DNA of 64,000 bases from an uncultured Gammaproteobacteria bacterium (GCA_958295835.1 OY282378.1:5667694-5731693), one strand, 5' to 3'; counted from the first letter of the stretch, positions 41,690 through 50,102 are shown. The notes: generated by a model not told the origin, from the letters alone. Translations and numbers: made by a program.

Positions 41690-42736
41690 TCATGCGAACG
41701 CCGTCATCACCTCCTCGATGAACAGTGCGAGCGAGCGTTTCTGCTCCTTCGGGCCGAGGCCCAGACTCGCGTAGTAGGTGAAGTGGTCGACGCCGATCTC
41801 CTCGTAGATCCTGAGCTTCGCGACCACCTCGTCCGGCGTGCCGAACAGGAGATTGCGGTGCAGCATGCGCGGGTCGTACTCGTCCCGGTTCGAGAGCGCC
41901 GACAGGTCGATCTTCCCCGGAAAGCCGTTGGTGACGCCTCCCAGGTTCTTGAACAGGTTCTCGAACTGGCCGAACTGGCGCATTGCGGCTTTCACCGGCA
42001 CCTCCCAGTCCTCGGTGCGATCGTAGACCACCGTGTGACGCATCGTGGCGAAGGTCGGCCGCGCCTTGCCCGGGTTGTCGGCCAGGGCAGTCTCCAGGCG
42101 CCCCTTGTACAGCTCGACCTCCGACATGGGGCGGGTGAGCGGCCAGGAGAGGATATTGCAACCGTGCTTCACGGCGAAGTCGTACGTGGCCGGCGAGCGC
42201 GCCGCGATCCAGATCGGGGGGTGTGGCTGCTGAAGGGGCTTCGGCACCGAGGTCGCGGCCGGGAAGGACCAGAGCTCGCCGTCGTGCTCGTAGTCGCCCT
42301 GCCACAGGGCCTTCACCGCCGGCAGCATCTCCTGTACGTATCTGTGCCCGTCGGACTGCTTCAGGCCGGGGCGCATGCGGTCGAACTCGCGCTGGTAGGC
42401 GCCGGAGCCGATTCCGAACTCGAGCCGCCCGCCGCTGTAGAGGTCCAGCAGGGCGGCCTCGCCCGCGGCCTTGATCGGATGCCAGTACGGTGCGACGACC
42501 ACCGCCGAGCCGAGTCGGATCCGGGACGTATGCGCGGCCCACCAGGTCAGGATCTGGAAGGGATTGGGCGCGATGGTCATCTCCAGCGCATGGTGCTCCG
42601 CCGCCCAGGCGATTGCGAACCCGCCCTCGTCGGCCATCTGCACCATCTCGAGCGTGTGGCGTGCGACCTCGCGCATGTCCGCCGGATGCGGGGTTGCTCG
42701 CTCCATGTTGATGGCCAACTGAAACTTCATGGACAA
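41690..42736 (-). CDS. LLM-class flavin-dependent oxidoreductase
   Basis: The 348-residue product has the luciferase-like monooxygenase fold: EGGFAIAWAAEHHALEMTIA, TSRIRLGSAVVVAPYWHPIK, GRLEFGIGSGAYQREFDRM, PHPPIWIAARSPATYDFAVK and NNILSWPLTR-like CNILSWPL. These enzymes use reduced flavin and O2 to oxidise varied substrates, and need a flavin reductase partner that is not seen here. ATG 42736 (or 42730, MKFQLAIN) starts the frame. It precedes caiD-cdhA on the same strand with 74 nt between. A role in trimethylamine or carnitine side-chain oxidation is possible; specificity cannot be read from sequence. Confidence 0.88.
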   Translation of the reverse strand: MSMKFQLAINMERATPHPADMREVARHTLEMVQMADEGGFAIAWAAEHHALEMTIAPNPFQILTWWAAHTSRIRLGSAVVVAPYWHPIKAAGEAALLDLYSGGRLEFGIGSGAYQREFDRMRPGLKQSDGHRYVQEMLPAVKALWQGDYEHDGELWSFPAATSVPKPLQQPHPPIWIAARSPATYDFAVKHGCNILSWPLTRPMSEVELYKGRLETALADNPGKARPTFATMRHTVVYDRTEDWEVPVKAAMRQFGQFENLFKNLGGVTNGFPGKIDLSALSNRDEYDPRMLHRNLLFGTPDEVVAKLRIYEEIGVDHFTYYASLGLGPKEQKRSLALFIEEVMTAFA

Positions 42737-42808
42737 CCCCGAGATCCGTTCGCAGTGCGTCTCACGGCCTGTCGATCATCGATGCAGTCAGGGGTTTCGA
42801 GTTCAGCT

Positions 42809-44197
42809 TTATCGACCGTGGTATCGTAAATCCGACATCGTTTCCAGGCGGTTCACGTGCGGCGGATTCGAGCGAGGGCTTGCGAGCGAGGCTGCCGGAC
42901 CCGGCGGCTTCGCGGATGCCGCGAACCGCGGCACCACGTAGGGTCCCTCGGGGATCACCGCCACCGCCGGATCGCCGGACGATTCGACGGATCGGGCGAT
43001 GGCGCCTTCGACCGAGTCGACGAGGTTCACGCCGGTGAGCGCTCTGTCCTCCGCCGGCAGGCCCCGCGAGTAGAGATGGATGCCGGCGCGCCGCATCGGC
43101 TTGAGCTGCATCTCGGTCTGCCACTCGTCGATGTCCGCCAGCGGCTTGTCGAGGATGCCCGCGAGAAACCCGTCCGGGCCGTTGGCGACGAGCCGGCGCT
43201 GCGCCTCCCGGTACTGCGGCGAGCCGATCCCCTCCGAGCAGTCGGAGGCGACGATCAGATTCGCACCAGGGGCGAGGACGTCGATCGGGGTGACCATGCC
43301 CTTCACCGTCTGGTAGTAGGTCCTGTCGAGCGGATAGCCGGCGGCGGAGGTGACGACGGTGCTGAACCGGCGGCCGACCGGCACCACGCAGGAGTCGCGC
43401 ACGAACCGGATCGCGTCGAGATGGCTCTCGACGATCTCGCCGAAGTTCACGAAGCACAACCTGCGTTGCTCGTCGATGACGGTGTTGAGGGCGTAGACGG
43501 CGCCGAGCATGCGCAGGACCTCGAGCTGCTCCTCGTGCAGCGGATTGCCGTCGAGGTTGCATTGGATCGCGGCCGGATCCTCCATGAATCGGGCGTTGTG
43601 GAACGTCCGGATGGTGTCTTCGTGCGCCACCCCGGGGGCGACCACCTTGCGCCCCCCGGACCAGCCGGCCATGAAGTGCGGCTCGACGAGCCCGGTCGCG
43701 ATCCGGAGCTCGGCGCCGACGAACCGCCGATCGAGCTTCACCGGCGTGCCTCGGGTCGCGGTGACCCCGAGGTCGACATGGGCGTCGGCGGCGCGCGCGA
43801 AGTGGTTCTCGACCCGGACCGTGTCGAGCACCCATCGATCGCCGATCAGCTCCGCGAGCTCCTCGCCCCGGTTGGGGCGGTGGAGTCCGGTCGCAACCAG
43901 CACCGTGATTTCCCGGGCGGGGATGCCGCCGTCGATGAGGGTGCGGATCATCGGTCCGAGGAAGACGTGATTCGGCACCGGACGGGTGACGTCGCATACC
44001 AGAATGCAGGCGGAGCGCTTGCCCCGGGCAAGGCGTGCCAGCGGTGGTGCGCCGGCCGGCTCGGCGAACGCCTGTTCGACGGCGCGCGAGGCGTCGCCGA
44101 TGACCGGCAGTGGGCGCTTGCGGAGCACCGTGGTTTCGCATCCGTCGGGGATGCGCACCGGAAGCCGCCCGCGGCCGTATTCGAGCTCCACGATCAT
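42809..44197 (-). CDS. larA: LarA-family nickel-pincer-dependent racemase/epimerase
   Basis: The 462-residue product from ATG 44197 has CDVTRPVPNHVFLGPMIRTL, VATGLHRPNRGEEL (His), GLVEPHFMAGWSGGRKVVAP with the Lys that binds the cofactor and a ligand His, and TIRTFHNARFMEDP (His). These match the LarA active site and the family includes 2-hydroxyacid racemases with varied substrates. The last 70 residues are extra and low-complexity. It is divergent from larC with 67 bp between and all cofactor-synthesis genes (larC, larE, larB) follow. Lactate is only one possible substrate. Confidence 0.85.
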   Translation of the reverse strand: MIVELEYGRGRLPVRIPDGCETTVLRKRPLPVIGDASRAVEQAFAEPAGAPPLARLARGKRSACILVCDVTRPVPNHVFLGPMIRTLIDGGIPAREITVLVATGLHRPNRGEELAELIGDRWVLDTVRVENHFARAADAHVDLGVTATRGTPVKLDRRFVGAELRIATGLVEPHFMAGWSGGRKVVAPGVAHEDTIRTFHNARFMEDPAAIQCNLDGNPLHEEQLEVLRMLGAVYALNTVIDEQRRLCFVNFGEIVESHLDAIRFVRDSCVVPVGRRFSTVVTSAAGYPLDRTYYQTVKGMVTPIDVLAPGANLIVASDCSEGIGSPQYREAQRRLVANGPDGFLAGILDKPLADIDEWQTEMQLKPMRRAGIHLYSRGLPAEDRALTGVNLVDSVEGAIARSVESSGDPAVAVIPEGPYVVPRFAASAKPPGPAASLASPRSNPPHVNRLETMSDLRYHGR

Positions 44198-44264
44198 CTG
44201 AGGCGTCACGCATCGCAACGTGCGCAGAGTGTGCGGGCCGTGTGCTCGACTTACAATATCCCCC

Positions 44265-45758
44265 ATGCACATCCAGCTTGATCCCGTCGGCGGGGTCGCC
44301 GGCGACATGTTCGCGGCAGCGGTGCTCGATGCCTGGCCGGAGCTGGAGTCGCCGCTCGTCGCGGCTCTTCAGCGCGCCGGGCTCGACGCGATCGCCACCG
44401 TCGAGCGCGTCGACCATGCCGATCATGCCCTGACCGGATCGCGGTTCGCGGTGTACGAGGCAGGCCGCCGGGACCGCGCGCCCGGCGCGCATGATCGCGA
44501 TGCACATGACCACGGCAGGGCGCCGGACCCCCGGCGCGGCCATGACGATGCAGCCACCCTCCAACGTGGCTCCGGCGGCGGGCAGGCACGTCCTCACGGT
44601 CGTGATGGGAATCATGAACCCGAAGCCGACGGCGCCGGAGATTCCAGGCGCGATCATGATGCGCGCCGGCCCGGCTCCGGCGACGGCCGGGAACGTCGGG
44701 CCACCGGGGGTCGGGTGTCCTCCCGCCATGCCGATGCGCATCCCCACGATCACGGCGACGGCGACGCACCCATCCGCGAGCACCACTTCTACCGCGACAT
44801 CCGCGCGCTGCTCGACGGGGCCGATCTCGCCCCCGGAGTGCGGGTCCGGGCGCTCGACGTCTTCGCGCGGCTCGCGCGGGCGGAATCGGCGGTGCACGGG
44901 GTGCCCGTCGACGAGGTGAGCTTCCACGAGGTCGGGGCGTACGATTCGATCGCGGACGTCGTGTGCGCGGCCTGGCTGATACAGCGCCTCGACGCCACGT
45001 GGTGGTGCGGCCCGCTGCCGATCGGCCGGGGCCGGGTCGAGACGTCGCACGGGCGGCTTCCGGTTCCCGCGCCGGCGACGGTGGAGCTGTTGCGCGGGAT
45101 GGTCGTCGATCAGGACACGCACCACGGGGAGCGCATCACCCCGACCGGCGCCGCGATCGTCGCGCACCTTGCCCCGAGCTTCGAGCCGCTCCCCGGCCCG
45201 GTACGCCTCCACCGATGCGGGACGGGGTTCGGCACGAGCCTTCTTCCGGGCACGAGCAACGTCCTGCGGCTGCTCGCTTTCGAACCGGTCGGCGGGCTCG
45301 ATGCGGCGGCGCATCGCGAGCGCATCGCGGTCTGCGAGTTCGAGATCGACGACCAGACCGGCGAGGATCTCGCCCTCGCCCTCGACCGGCTGCGGGATCG
45401 CGACGGTGTCCTGGACGTATGCAGCCACACGATGCACGGCAAGAAGGGCCGGCTCGCCGTTCACGTTCGCCTGCTTGCCCGCCTCGCCGCGGTGGAGTCG
45501 GCCATCGAAGCGTGCCTGTGCGAGACGACCACCCTGGGGGTGCGATGGCACGAAGTGAGTCGGGCGGCGCTGGCCCGCGAATCGATGACGGTGACGGTGG
45601 ACGGCCGTCCGGTCCGGGTGAAGTCGGCGCATCGTCCTGGCGAGACCCGGACCTCGAAGGCGGAGATCGACGACTTGGCGACGGTGGCCGGCGGTCACGC
45701 GGACCGGGAGAGGGTACGCGTCCTGGCCGAACGCGCGGGCGGCGGGGGTGACGTGTGA
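44265..45758 (+). CDS. larC: LarC, nickel insertion protein for the pincer cofactor
   Basis: The 497-residue product begins MHIQLDPVGGVAGDMFAAAV, the LarC start, and has FHEVGAYDSIADVVCAAWLI, HHGERITPTGAAIVAHLAP and the C-terminal half with EFEIDDQTGEDLALALDRL, VCSHTMHGKKGRLAVHVRLL and TLGVRWHEVSRAALARE. LarC inserts Ni into pyridinium bisthiocarboxylate mononucleotide in a CTP-dependent reaction. Residues about 66-175 form a long insertion rich in His, Asp and Arg (AHDRDAHDHGRAP; HADAHPHDHGDGD), suited to nickel storage. A TACAAT at 44252-44257 only 8 nt before the ATG suggests a very short leader. Confidence 0.9.
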   Translation: MHIQLDPVGGVAGDMFAAAVLDAWPELESPLVAALQRAGLDAIATVERVDHADHALTGSRFAVYEAGRRDRAPGAHDRDAHDHGRAPDPRRGHDDAATLQRGSGGGQARPHGRDGNHEPEADGAGDSRRDHDARRPGSGDGRERRATGGRVSSRHADAHPHDHGDGDAPIREHHFYRDIRALLDGADLAPGVRVRALDVFARLARAESAVHGVPVDEVSFHEVGAYDSIADVVCAAWLIQRLDATWWCGPLPIGRGRVETSHGRLPVPAPATVELLRGMVVDQDTHHGERITPTGAAIVAHLAPSFEPLPGPVRLHRCGTGFGTSLLPGTSNVLRLLAFEPVGGLDAAAHRERIAVCEFEIDDQTGEDLALALDRLRDRDGVLDVCSHTMHGKKGRLAVHVRLLARLAAVESAIEACLCETTTLGVRWHEVSRAALARESMTVTVDGRPVRVKSAHRPGETRTSKAEIDDLATVAGGHADRERVRVLAERAGGGGDV

Positions 45759-45767
45759 CCGGCGTGT

Positions 45768-45923
45768 GGCGGACGTGAAGCGCGGCATGGTCGGGGAGTC
45801 CCGAACCCCGATGCTCGAACGCATGGGCGAGGAGGGCGGACGTGGCGCACGACACGGTTGGGGAGAGTCCCGAACCTCGGTGCTCGGACGTATGGGAGAG
45901 ACGGGCGGACGTGGCGTACCCGG
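45768..45923. repeat. Tandem 67/69-bp repeat after larC
   Basis: Units start at GGCGGACGTG at 45768, 45835 and 45904; the first two are 67 and 69 bp with roughly 75% agreement, the third is partial. The minus strand reads the repeated phrase VRHVRPSLPYVRAPRFGT, VRHVRPPRPCVRASGFGT. It lies just past the larC stop. Confidence 0.75.
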
Positions 45924-45989
45924 TCCCCTGTTCGTGAAATCTCATGCAAAATGACGAAAGGAATTGTCCGTGACTTCCGGATCCTCGCC

Positions 45990-46068
45990 AGGAGCCTGCG
46001 CCGCAGAAAACGATGGACTGTAGGGGCTACAGCCGGGCTTGAACTATCTTTCTGCGGCGCAGGCTCCT
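45990..46068. repeat. Long inverted repeat with nested hairpin upstream of larE
   Basis: The arms AGGAGCCTGCGCCGCAGAAA (45990-46009) and its exact complement (46049-46068) are 20 bp each and the pairing can extend through TCCGGA-like ends. The 39-nt loop has its own small stem (CTGTA-GGGGC-TACAG). Could be a miniature mobile element, a structured RNA or an attenuator. Confidence 0.8.
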
Positions 46069-46136
46069 AGGGCGGAAATCCGGAAAGACGGGAAGACGGA
46101 AAGACGGGCTCCGGCTCTGCCGGATCAGGAGAACCG

Positions 46137-46967
46137 ATGGATAGCGCAGGCATGAAACCCGGGGTCGCGGCACTCGAACGTGTGCTTGGGAAAATCGGTC
46201 CCGTCGCGGTGGCGGTGAGCGGGGGCGTGGACAGCATGACCCTGGCCGTGGTCGCGCATCGGGTGCTCGGCGGTTCGGCGACGATGCTCCACGCGGTGTC
46301 CGCCGCCGTCCCCGCGGATGCGACGGAGCGCGTCGTGCGGTATGCGCGACGCGAGGGATGGCGGCTCGAACGGATCGACGCGGGCGAGCTTCACGATGCG
46401 CGCTACGTCGCCAATCCGGTCAACCGCTGCTACTTCTGCAAGACGAACCTCTACGCGACGATCGCGCCGCTCGCCGGCGCCGGTGCGACCATCGTCTCCG
46501 GCACCAACACCGACGATCTGGGGGACTTTCGGCCGGGGCTCGCGGCCGCGGCCGAGCACGCGGTGCGCCACCCCTACGTCGAGTGCGGCATCGGCAAGTC
46601 CACGGTCCGGGCCATCGCGACCCGGCTCGGGCTCGACGACCTCGCCGAGCTTCCGGCCGCGCCATGCCTGTCGAGCCGGGTGGAAACCGGCATCGCCATC
46701 GACCCCACGGTGTTGAAGGCCATCGATGCGTGCGAACGGATGGTGCGGAACGCGACGGGAGCGGCCACGGTGCGATGCCGGGTGCGCCGCGCCGCCGTGG
46801 TGGTCGAGCTCGACGACGTTGCGCTCTCCGCTCTCGATGCGCCCGCCCGCGCCGGACTCGCCGGAGAGCTGGACCAGCGCATGGCCGCGGCCGGGGTGTC
46901 GCGCACGGTCCGGTTCGAGCCCTACCGCATGGGCAGCGCGTTTCTGAGACCTTCCGGCCATGCCTGA
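46137..46967 (+). CDS. larE: LarE, sacrificial sulfur transferase for the pincer cofactor
   Basis: The 276-residue product is a PP-loop ATPase: VAVAVSGGVDSMTLAVVAHR (SGGVDS at 28-33), NPVNRCYFCKTNLY near 94-107, SGTNTDDLGDFRPGL and LPAAPCLSSRVETG, where Cys177 corresponds to the sacrificial Cys of LarE. It activates the carboxylates of the pyridinium precursor with ATP and donates sulfur from its own Cys (or from a cluster in other types). The ATG at 46137 was chosen for a GGAG site. It overlaps larB by 8 nt. Confidence 0.92.
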   Translation: MDSAGMKPGVAALERVLGKIGPVAVAVSGGVDSMTLAVVAHRVLGGSATMLHAVSAAVPADATERVVRYARREGWRLERIDAGELHDARYVANPVNRCYFCKTNLYATIAPLAGAGATIVSGTNTDDLGDFRPGLAAAAEHAVRHPYVECGIGKSTVRAIATRLGLDDLAELPAAPCLSSRVETGIAIDPTVLKAIDACERMVRNATGAATVRCRVRRAAVVVELDDVALSALDAPARAGLAGELDQRMAAAGVSRTVRFEPYRMGSAFLRPSGHA

Positions 46968-47616
46968 ACGGGAGGTGGTGCCGGACGACGCGCGTCACGG
47001 GAGGATCGGCTTCGACGAGTCGATCTATTGCGCGGGGAAGTCTCCGCGCCAGCTCGACGCCATCCTCGCTCGAAGCATCGAGGCGAGCCGCCCCCTGCTC
47101 CTCACCCGGCTCGACGCCGGCATGTTCGATGCGCTCGTTCCCGTGCATCGCACCGCGCTCGACTACGACCCGGTGTCCCGTACTGCGATGCTGGGGGGGC
47201 CGGCCGGGTCCGGAACGCCGCGGGTCGCGGTGGTGACCGCGGGCACCTCGGACGTGCCGGTCGCCAAGGAGGCGGTGCGCACGTTGGCGTACTACGGCGA
47301 GACGGCTCTGGAGGTCTACGACGTGGGCGTCGCCGGCCTGTGGCGCCTGCTCGATCGAATCGAGGACATCCGCGCGATGCCGGTGGTGCTCGCGGTCGCC
47401 GGCATGGAGGCTTCGCTGCCGAGCGTGGTGGGGGGGCAGGTCCCCGGGCTCGTGGTCGCGGTCCCGACCTCGAACGGATACGGGGTGTCGGCCGGCGGCC
47501 GGGTCGCGCTCGATGCGTCGCTGTCGAGCTGCGCGCCCGGACTCGCCGTCGTCAACATCGACAATGGCTACGGCGCGGCCTGTGTGGCGCTGCGGGCACT
47601 GCGTCTTGCCGGATGA
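46960..47616 (+). CDS. larB: LarB, pyridinium-3,5-bisthiocarboxylate precursor synthase
   Basis: The 218-residue product has the family start GFDESIYCAGKSPRQLDAIL and the PurE-like core VAVVTAGTSDVPVAKEAVRT, GVAGLWRLLDRIED and NGYGVSAGGRVALDASL, then CAPGLAVVNIDNGYGAA. LarB carboxylates and hydrolyses nicotinic acid adenine dinucleotide to start pincer nucleotide synthesis. It overlaps the end of larE by 8 nt, and with larC and larE completes the pathway for the LarA-like enzyme at 42809. Confidence 0.92.
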   Translation: MPEREVVPDDARHGRIGFDESIYCAGKSPRQLDAILARSIEASRPLLLTRLDAGMFDALVPVHRTALDYDPVSRTAMLGGPAGSGTPRVAVVTAGTSDVPVAKEAVRTLAYYGETALEVYDVGVAGLWRLLDRIEDIRAMPVVLAVAGMEASLPSVVGGQVPGLVVAVPTSNGYGVSAGGRVALDASLSSCAPGLAVVNIDNGYGAACVALRALRLAG

Positions 47617-47697
47617 GTCCACCGGGCGGCGTCTTTCGATTGGGAGTCTCTCGTGTCGAAAAGCGCGAAGAAGAATCCGGAATCCACCAGAAGAACT

Positions 47698-48025
47698 TCA
47701 GGACGCATGGACATCGGCTTCGTCCTCGTCCTGCTCCTCGTGCGCCCCGTAGCCCTCCCAGGGCAATCGCCTGCGTCCACCGAACATGAAGCGGCCCTTC
47801 AATCTTCCATCGTCCTTGTAAACAGCATGGATTCGCGTGCGTTTATTCATCGAGACCGCACTACGCAGCTCCGCCTTGAGTGATTCGATCAGATCTCCGT
47901 TATACGAAAACGGGAGATACGCTGTCGCCGCACTCTTTCGCGTCACGATCGTCAAGCCAGGAATACAAGCCTTCATAGTCGCCGCTGATACCCAGGTCAT
48001 ACGATAGCCAGATGAACTTCTTCAT
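47698..48025 (-). pseudogene. Small conserved protein gene with a frameshift
   Basis: From the ATG at 48025 the reading MKKFIWLSYDLGISGDYEGL, YSWLDDRDAKECGDS is protein-like and then stops; one frame over, AYLPFSYNGDLIESLKAELR, RTRIHAVYKDDGRLKGRF and GGRRRLPWEGYG continue to 47698. The two halves join cleanly near 47920, so a single-base change broke the gene. I do not know a name for the family (a small protein with LSYDLG and GYG motifs). Confidence 0.65.
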
Positions 48026-48088
48026 GTCTTCCTCCCGGTGCACGCCCTCGCTTCGAGCTTCGGATCGGGGTGGACACCGCCGGGACCG

Positions 48089-48385
48089 CTACGCCAGCAG
48101 CTTCAAGGCGGCAAGGATGGCGACGATGGCCCCGCCCTGAATCCAGAGGGCGCGGTACATGCGCGCTTCAAGACTGGAAAAGCGTGCTTCCATTCGCGAT
48201 TCCAGGGTGGAAAGGTCGGCTTTCAGCATGGAGACATCGGTTTTCAGCATGGAGACATCGGTTTTCGTGGCGTATCCGCCGGTCTGACCGATGGCCGATG
48301 CGATGGCTTCGGCTTGCGGGCATTCGACCCCGGCCGTTTCGAGAGCGCGGGCGGCGCTGAAGGTGTCGAAGGGAGTGGAGGTCAT
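48089..48385 (-). CDS. Small coiled-coil protein with C-terminal membrane helix
   Basis: The 98-residue product has a soluble N-terminus (FDTFSAARALETAGVECPQA), a coiled coil with short tandem units (KTDVSMLKTDVSMLKADLST), and a hydrophobic C-terminal helix (IQGGAIVAILAALKLLA). The repeat is also visible in the DNA as near-identical 21-bp units. This is the DUF1640/CCDC90-like architecture known from small bacterial proteins. It is in the same orientation as the frameshifted gene at 47698. Function unknown. Confidence 0.7.
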   Translation of the reverse strand: MTSTPFDTFSAARALETAGVECPQAEAIASAIGQTGGYATKTDVSMLKTDVSMLKADLSTLESRMEARFSSLEARMYRALWIQGGAIVAILAALKLLA

Positions 48386-48544
48386 GGCGCGCGCTCCGTG
48401 GCGGCCGATCCCGGAGGCGGGACGAGTGTACTTCGCCGGGTGGAATCCGGGAAAGTCCGGAAAAGCCCGGCCCGAAACAGTGACGAGAGCTGCATGGGGG
48501 GATGATGGCTTCGCCTCGACCTGCAGCGCAGTAGACGCAGGGCT

Positions 48545-48697
48545 CGCGCGACGGGCTCGACGTGGCGGTGGCCAACGTCACCGGGGATTGGGGGGTGCTG
48601 GCGCTGGCGGGGCCGCGTTCGCGCGAGGTGCTCGCGAAGCTCACCGATGCCGAGCTCGGCAACGGGCGCTTCCGCTGGCTGACCGACCGGGAGATCC
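48545..48697 (+). pseudogene. Fragment of a dimethylglycine-dehydrogenase-like gene
   Basis: About 150 bp read RDGLDVAVANVTGDWGVLAL, AGPRSREVLAKLTDAELGNG and RFRWLTDREI, nearly the same as residues around 560-610 of the enzyme at 50103-52529 (AGPRSREVLAKITDAELGNG). The flanks do not match. This is a partial, diverged duplicate of the GcvT-like domain, 3.2 kb upstream of the intact gene. Confidence 0.85.
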
Positions 48698-48968
48698 GGC
48701 ATCGTCCAGCACCATTTCCCCATAAGTATTACGGCGGCAGGGTAGGGTTGTATCAGGAACGCAGGCGCGGGCAGGGCGGCATGGGCTCACCGGGGCGCAG
48801 GTGTTGTCCCCGGCGCAAGCGAGCGATAAACCGCCTGCTCCGCCATCGCCCGATCCACTCACCCCTTCGCCTGCGGTTTGCCTGCATGCGACATTCGCAA
48901 CTTGAAGGAGACGCTCCGACCGTGGCAGCATCAAGCGCCAAGCGGCACGGTACTTGGAGTTGCTACCC
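48698..48968. other. Gene-free stretch upstream of the small antitoxin-like gene
   Basis: No supported gene on either strand. The GC content falls slightly in places. It should hold the promoter for the pair at 48969-49831. Confidence 0.5.
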
Positions 48969-49235
48969 ATGAAGACGAATGCCTCCCTCGACTGGATTCT
49001 GGACAGTGACATGGATTCCCGGCGAATGTGCTTCGAACAAGGCAAGGCGTTCGTCTACATGCCGGATGAAGACGGCGACGTCATCATCGCGGAGGAACCC
49101 AACGGCGTGGTCGAGCACCGCCGAATCTCGGATGGCATGATCACCCGCACTTGGCCGGACGGGCGGGTAGACCACTTCCGCCGGGGCGATCCGCAAGATC
49201 TCGAATTTCCATACATCCCGCCAATCGCCAAGTAG
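48969..49235 (+). CDS. Small protein upstream of the zeta-like kinase (possible antitoxin)
   Basis: The 88-residue product starts at ATG 48969 after a TTGGAG site. It is acidic in the middle (YMPDEDGDVIIAEEPNGVVE) with an alternating beta pattern ending HFRRGDPQDLEFPYI. No family is recognised. It ends 8 nt before the zeta-like gene, the usual order in toxin-antitoxin pairs, so it may be the antitoxin; nothing in the sequence alone proves this. Confidence 0.55.
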   Translation: MKTNASLDWILDSDMDSRRMCFEQGKAFVYMPDEDGDVIIAEEPNGVVEHRRISDGMITRTWPDGRVDHFRRGDPQDLEFPYIPPIAK

Positions 49236-49243
49236 TTTCCACC

Positions 49244-49831
49244 GTGGCGCGGTTGACCATCGTGGTCGGCGCCAACGGTGCCGGCAAAAGCACTTGGAGC
49301 CGCAACAATCGTCGAGAACTGCCTGCGGATTTCTACGACGTCGACAGCATCGCCGAAGGTCTGGGAAGCTACGACGATCCGGTGCTGCAACGGCAGGCGC
49401 GGGAGTGGGTGGATCGCCGTATTGAAGACCACCTGGAACGCGGTGAATCCTTCGGCTTCGAGAGCACCTGATCGGGCATGTCGCGGCCCGACATCGTGCG
49501 TCGCGCCCGCACGCTCTGTTACGACATCGACGCCGTTCTCGTCGGCACGCAATCCCCCGAGATCAACATCGATCGGGTGGCTTTGCGCGTAAGGCATCGA
49601 ACCGGCCATGACGTTCCCACGGCGGAGATTGTTCGCCGCTGGACCGCGGTCCAGGATAATCTTGCGAGGACAGCGCCGTTGTTCGCCAACATTTTGCTGT
49701 TGGACAACTCCGGTGTACACGCGCAGGTGGTCGCCCAAGCTGCCGGACAAGAAGTTGTCCGCTACGTTGCACCCTTACCGCGGTGGGCCGCTGATCTCGT
49801 CGCCAGGATCGAGGGTGCCCGCGTACGTTGA
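49244..49831 (+). pseudogene. Zeta-toxin-like kinase with in-frame stop codon
   Basis: From a GTG at 49244 the frame reads LTIVVGANGAGKSTWSRNNR (Walker A), PADFYDVDSIAEGLGSYDDP and HLERGESFGFEST, meets a TGA at 49469-49471, and continues in the same frame with MSRPDIVRRARTLCYDIDAV, GTQSPEINIDRVALRVRHRT, GHDVPTAEIVRRWTAVQDNL and APLFANILLLDNSG. The part after the stop is fully conserved-looking and the ESTxSG motif spans the stop. Zeta toxins phosphorylate UDP-GlcNAc or similar. A single nonsense codon therefore splits an otherwise intact kinase. A second start at 49478 could make the C-terminal part alone. Confidence 0.8.
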
Positions 49832-50102
49832 AGCGGACGCCTTTTCGCCCAGATGAACCGTCGATCGGCGTACCGTGCCTGCCGGACAAGGAATAATCCC
49901 TTGTTTCAAGGACCCTGTAGGGATTCAAGCAATCTACGTTTCGGCCGGCAGATCAGCGCGCAGCTCGGCGAGGGAAAGTGCGAGTCTCGAAGGAGAGCTC
50001 AAGCGACTTCCGAGAGATGTTGCACGACGGCCCCAGGTGCTTTGAAATCGCCGCAGTCGCCGGGACCGCCTGAACACCTGGAACACATTGCCGGAGGATG
50101 CC

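Noticed and set aside
42762..45824. A 1020-codon minus-strand frame
   Set aside because: Crosses larA in another frame and larC antisense; both of those are well-supported genes.
49469..49471. Selenocysteine or other recoding at the TGA in the zeta-like gene
   Set aside because: No SECIS-like hairpin is evident right after the TGA, and zeta kinases have no selenoprotein members known to me; nonsense mutation is simpler.
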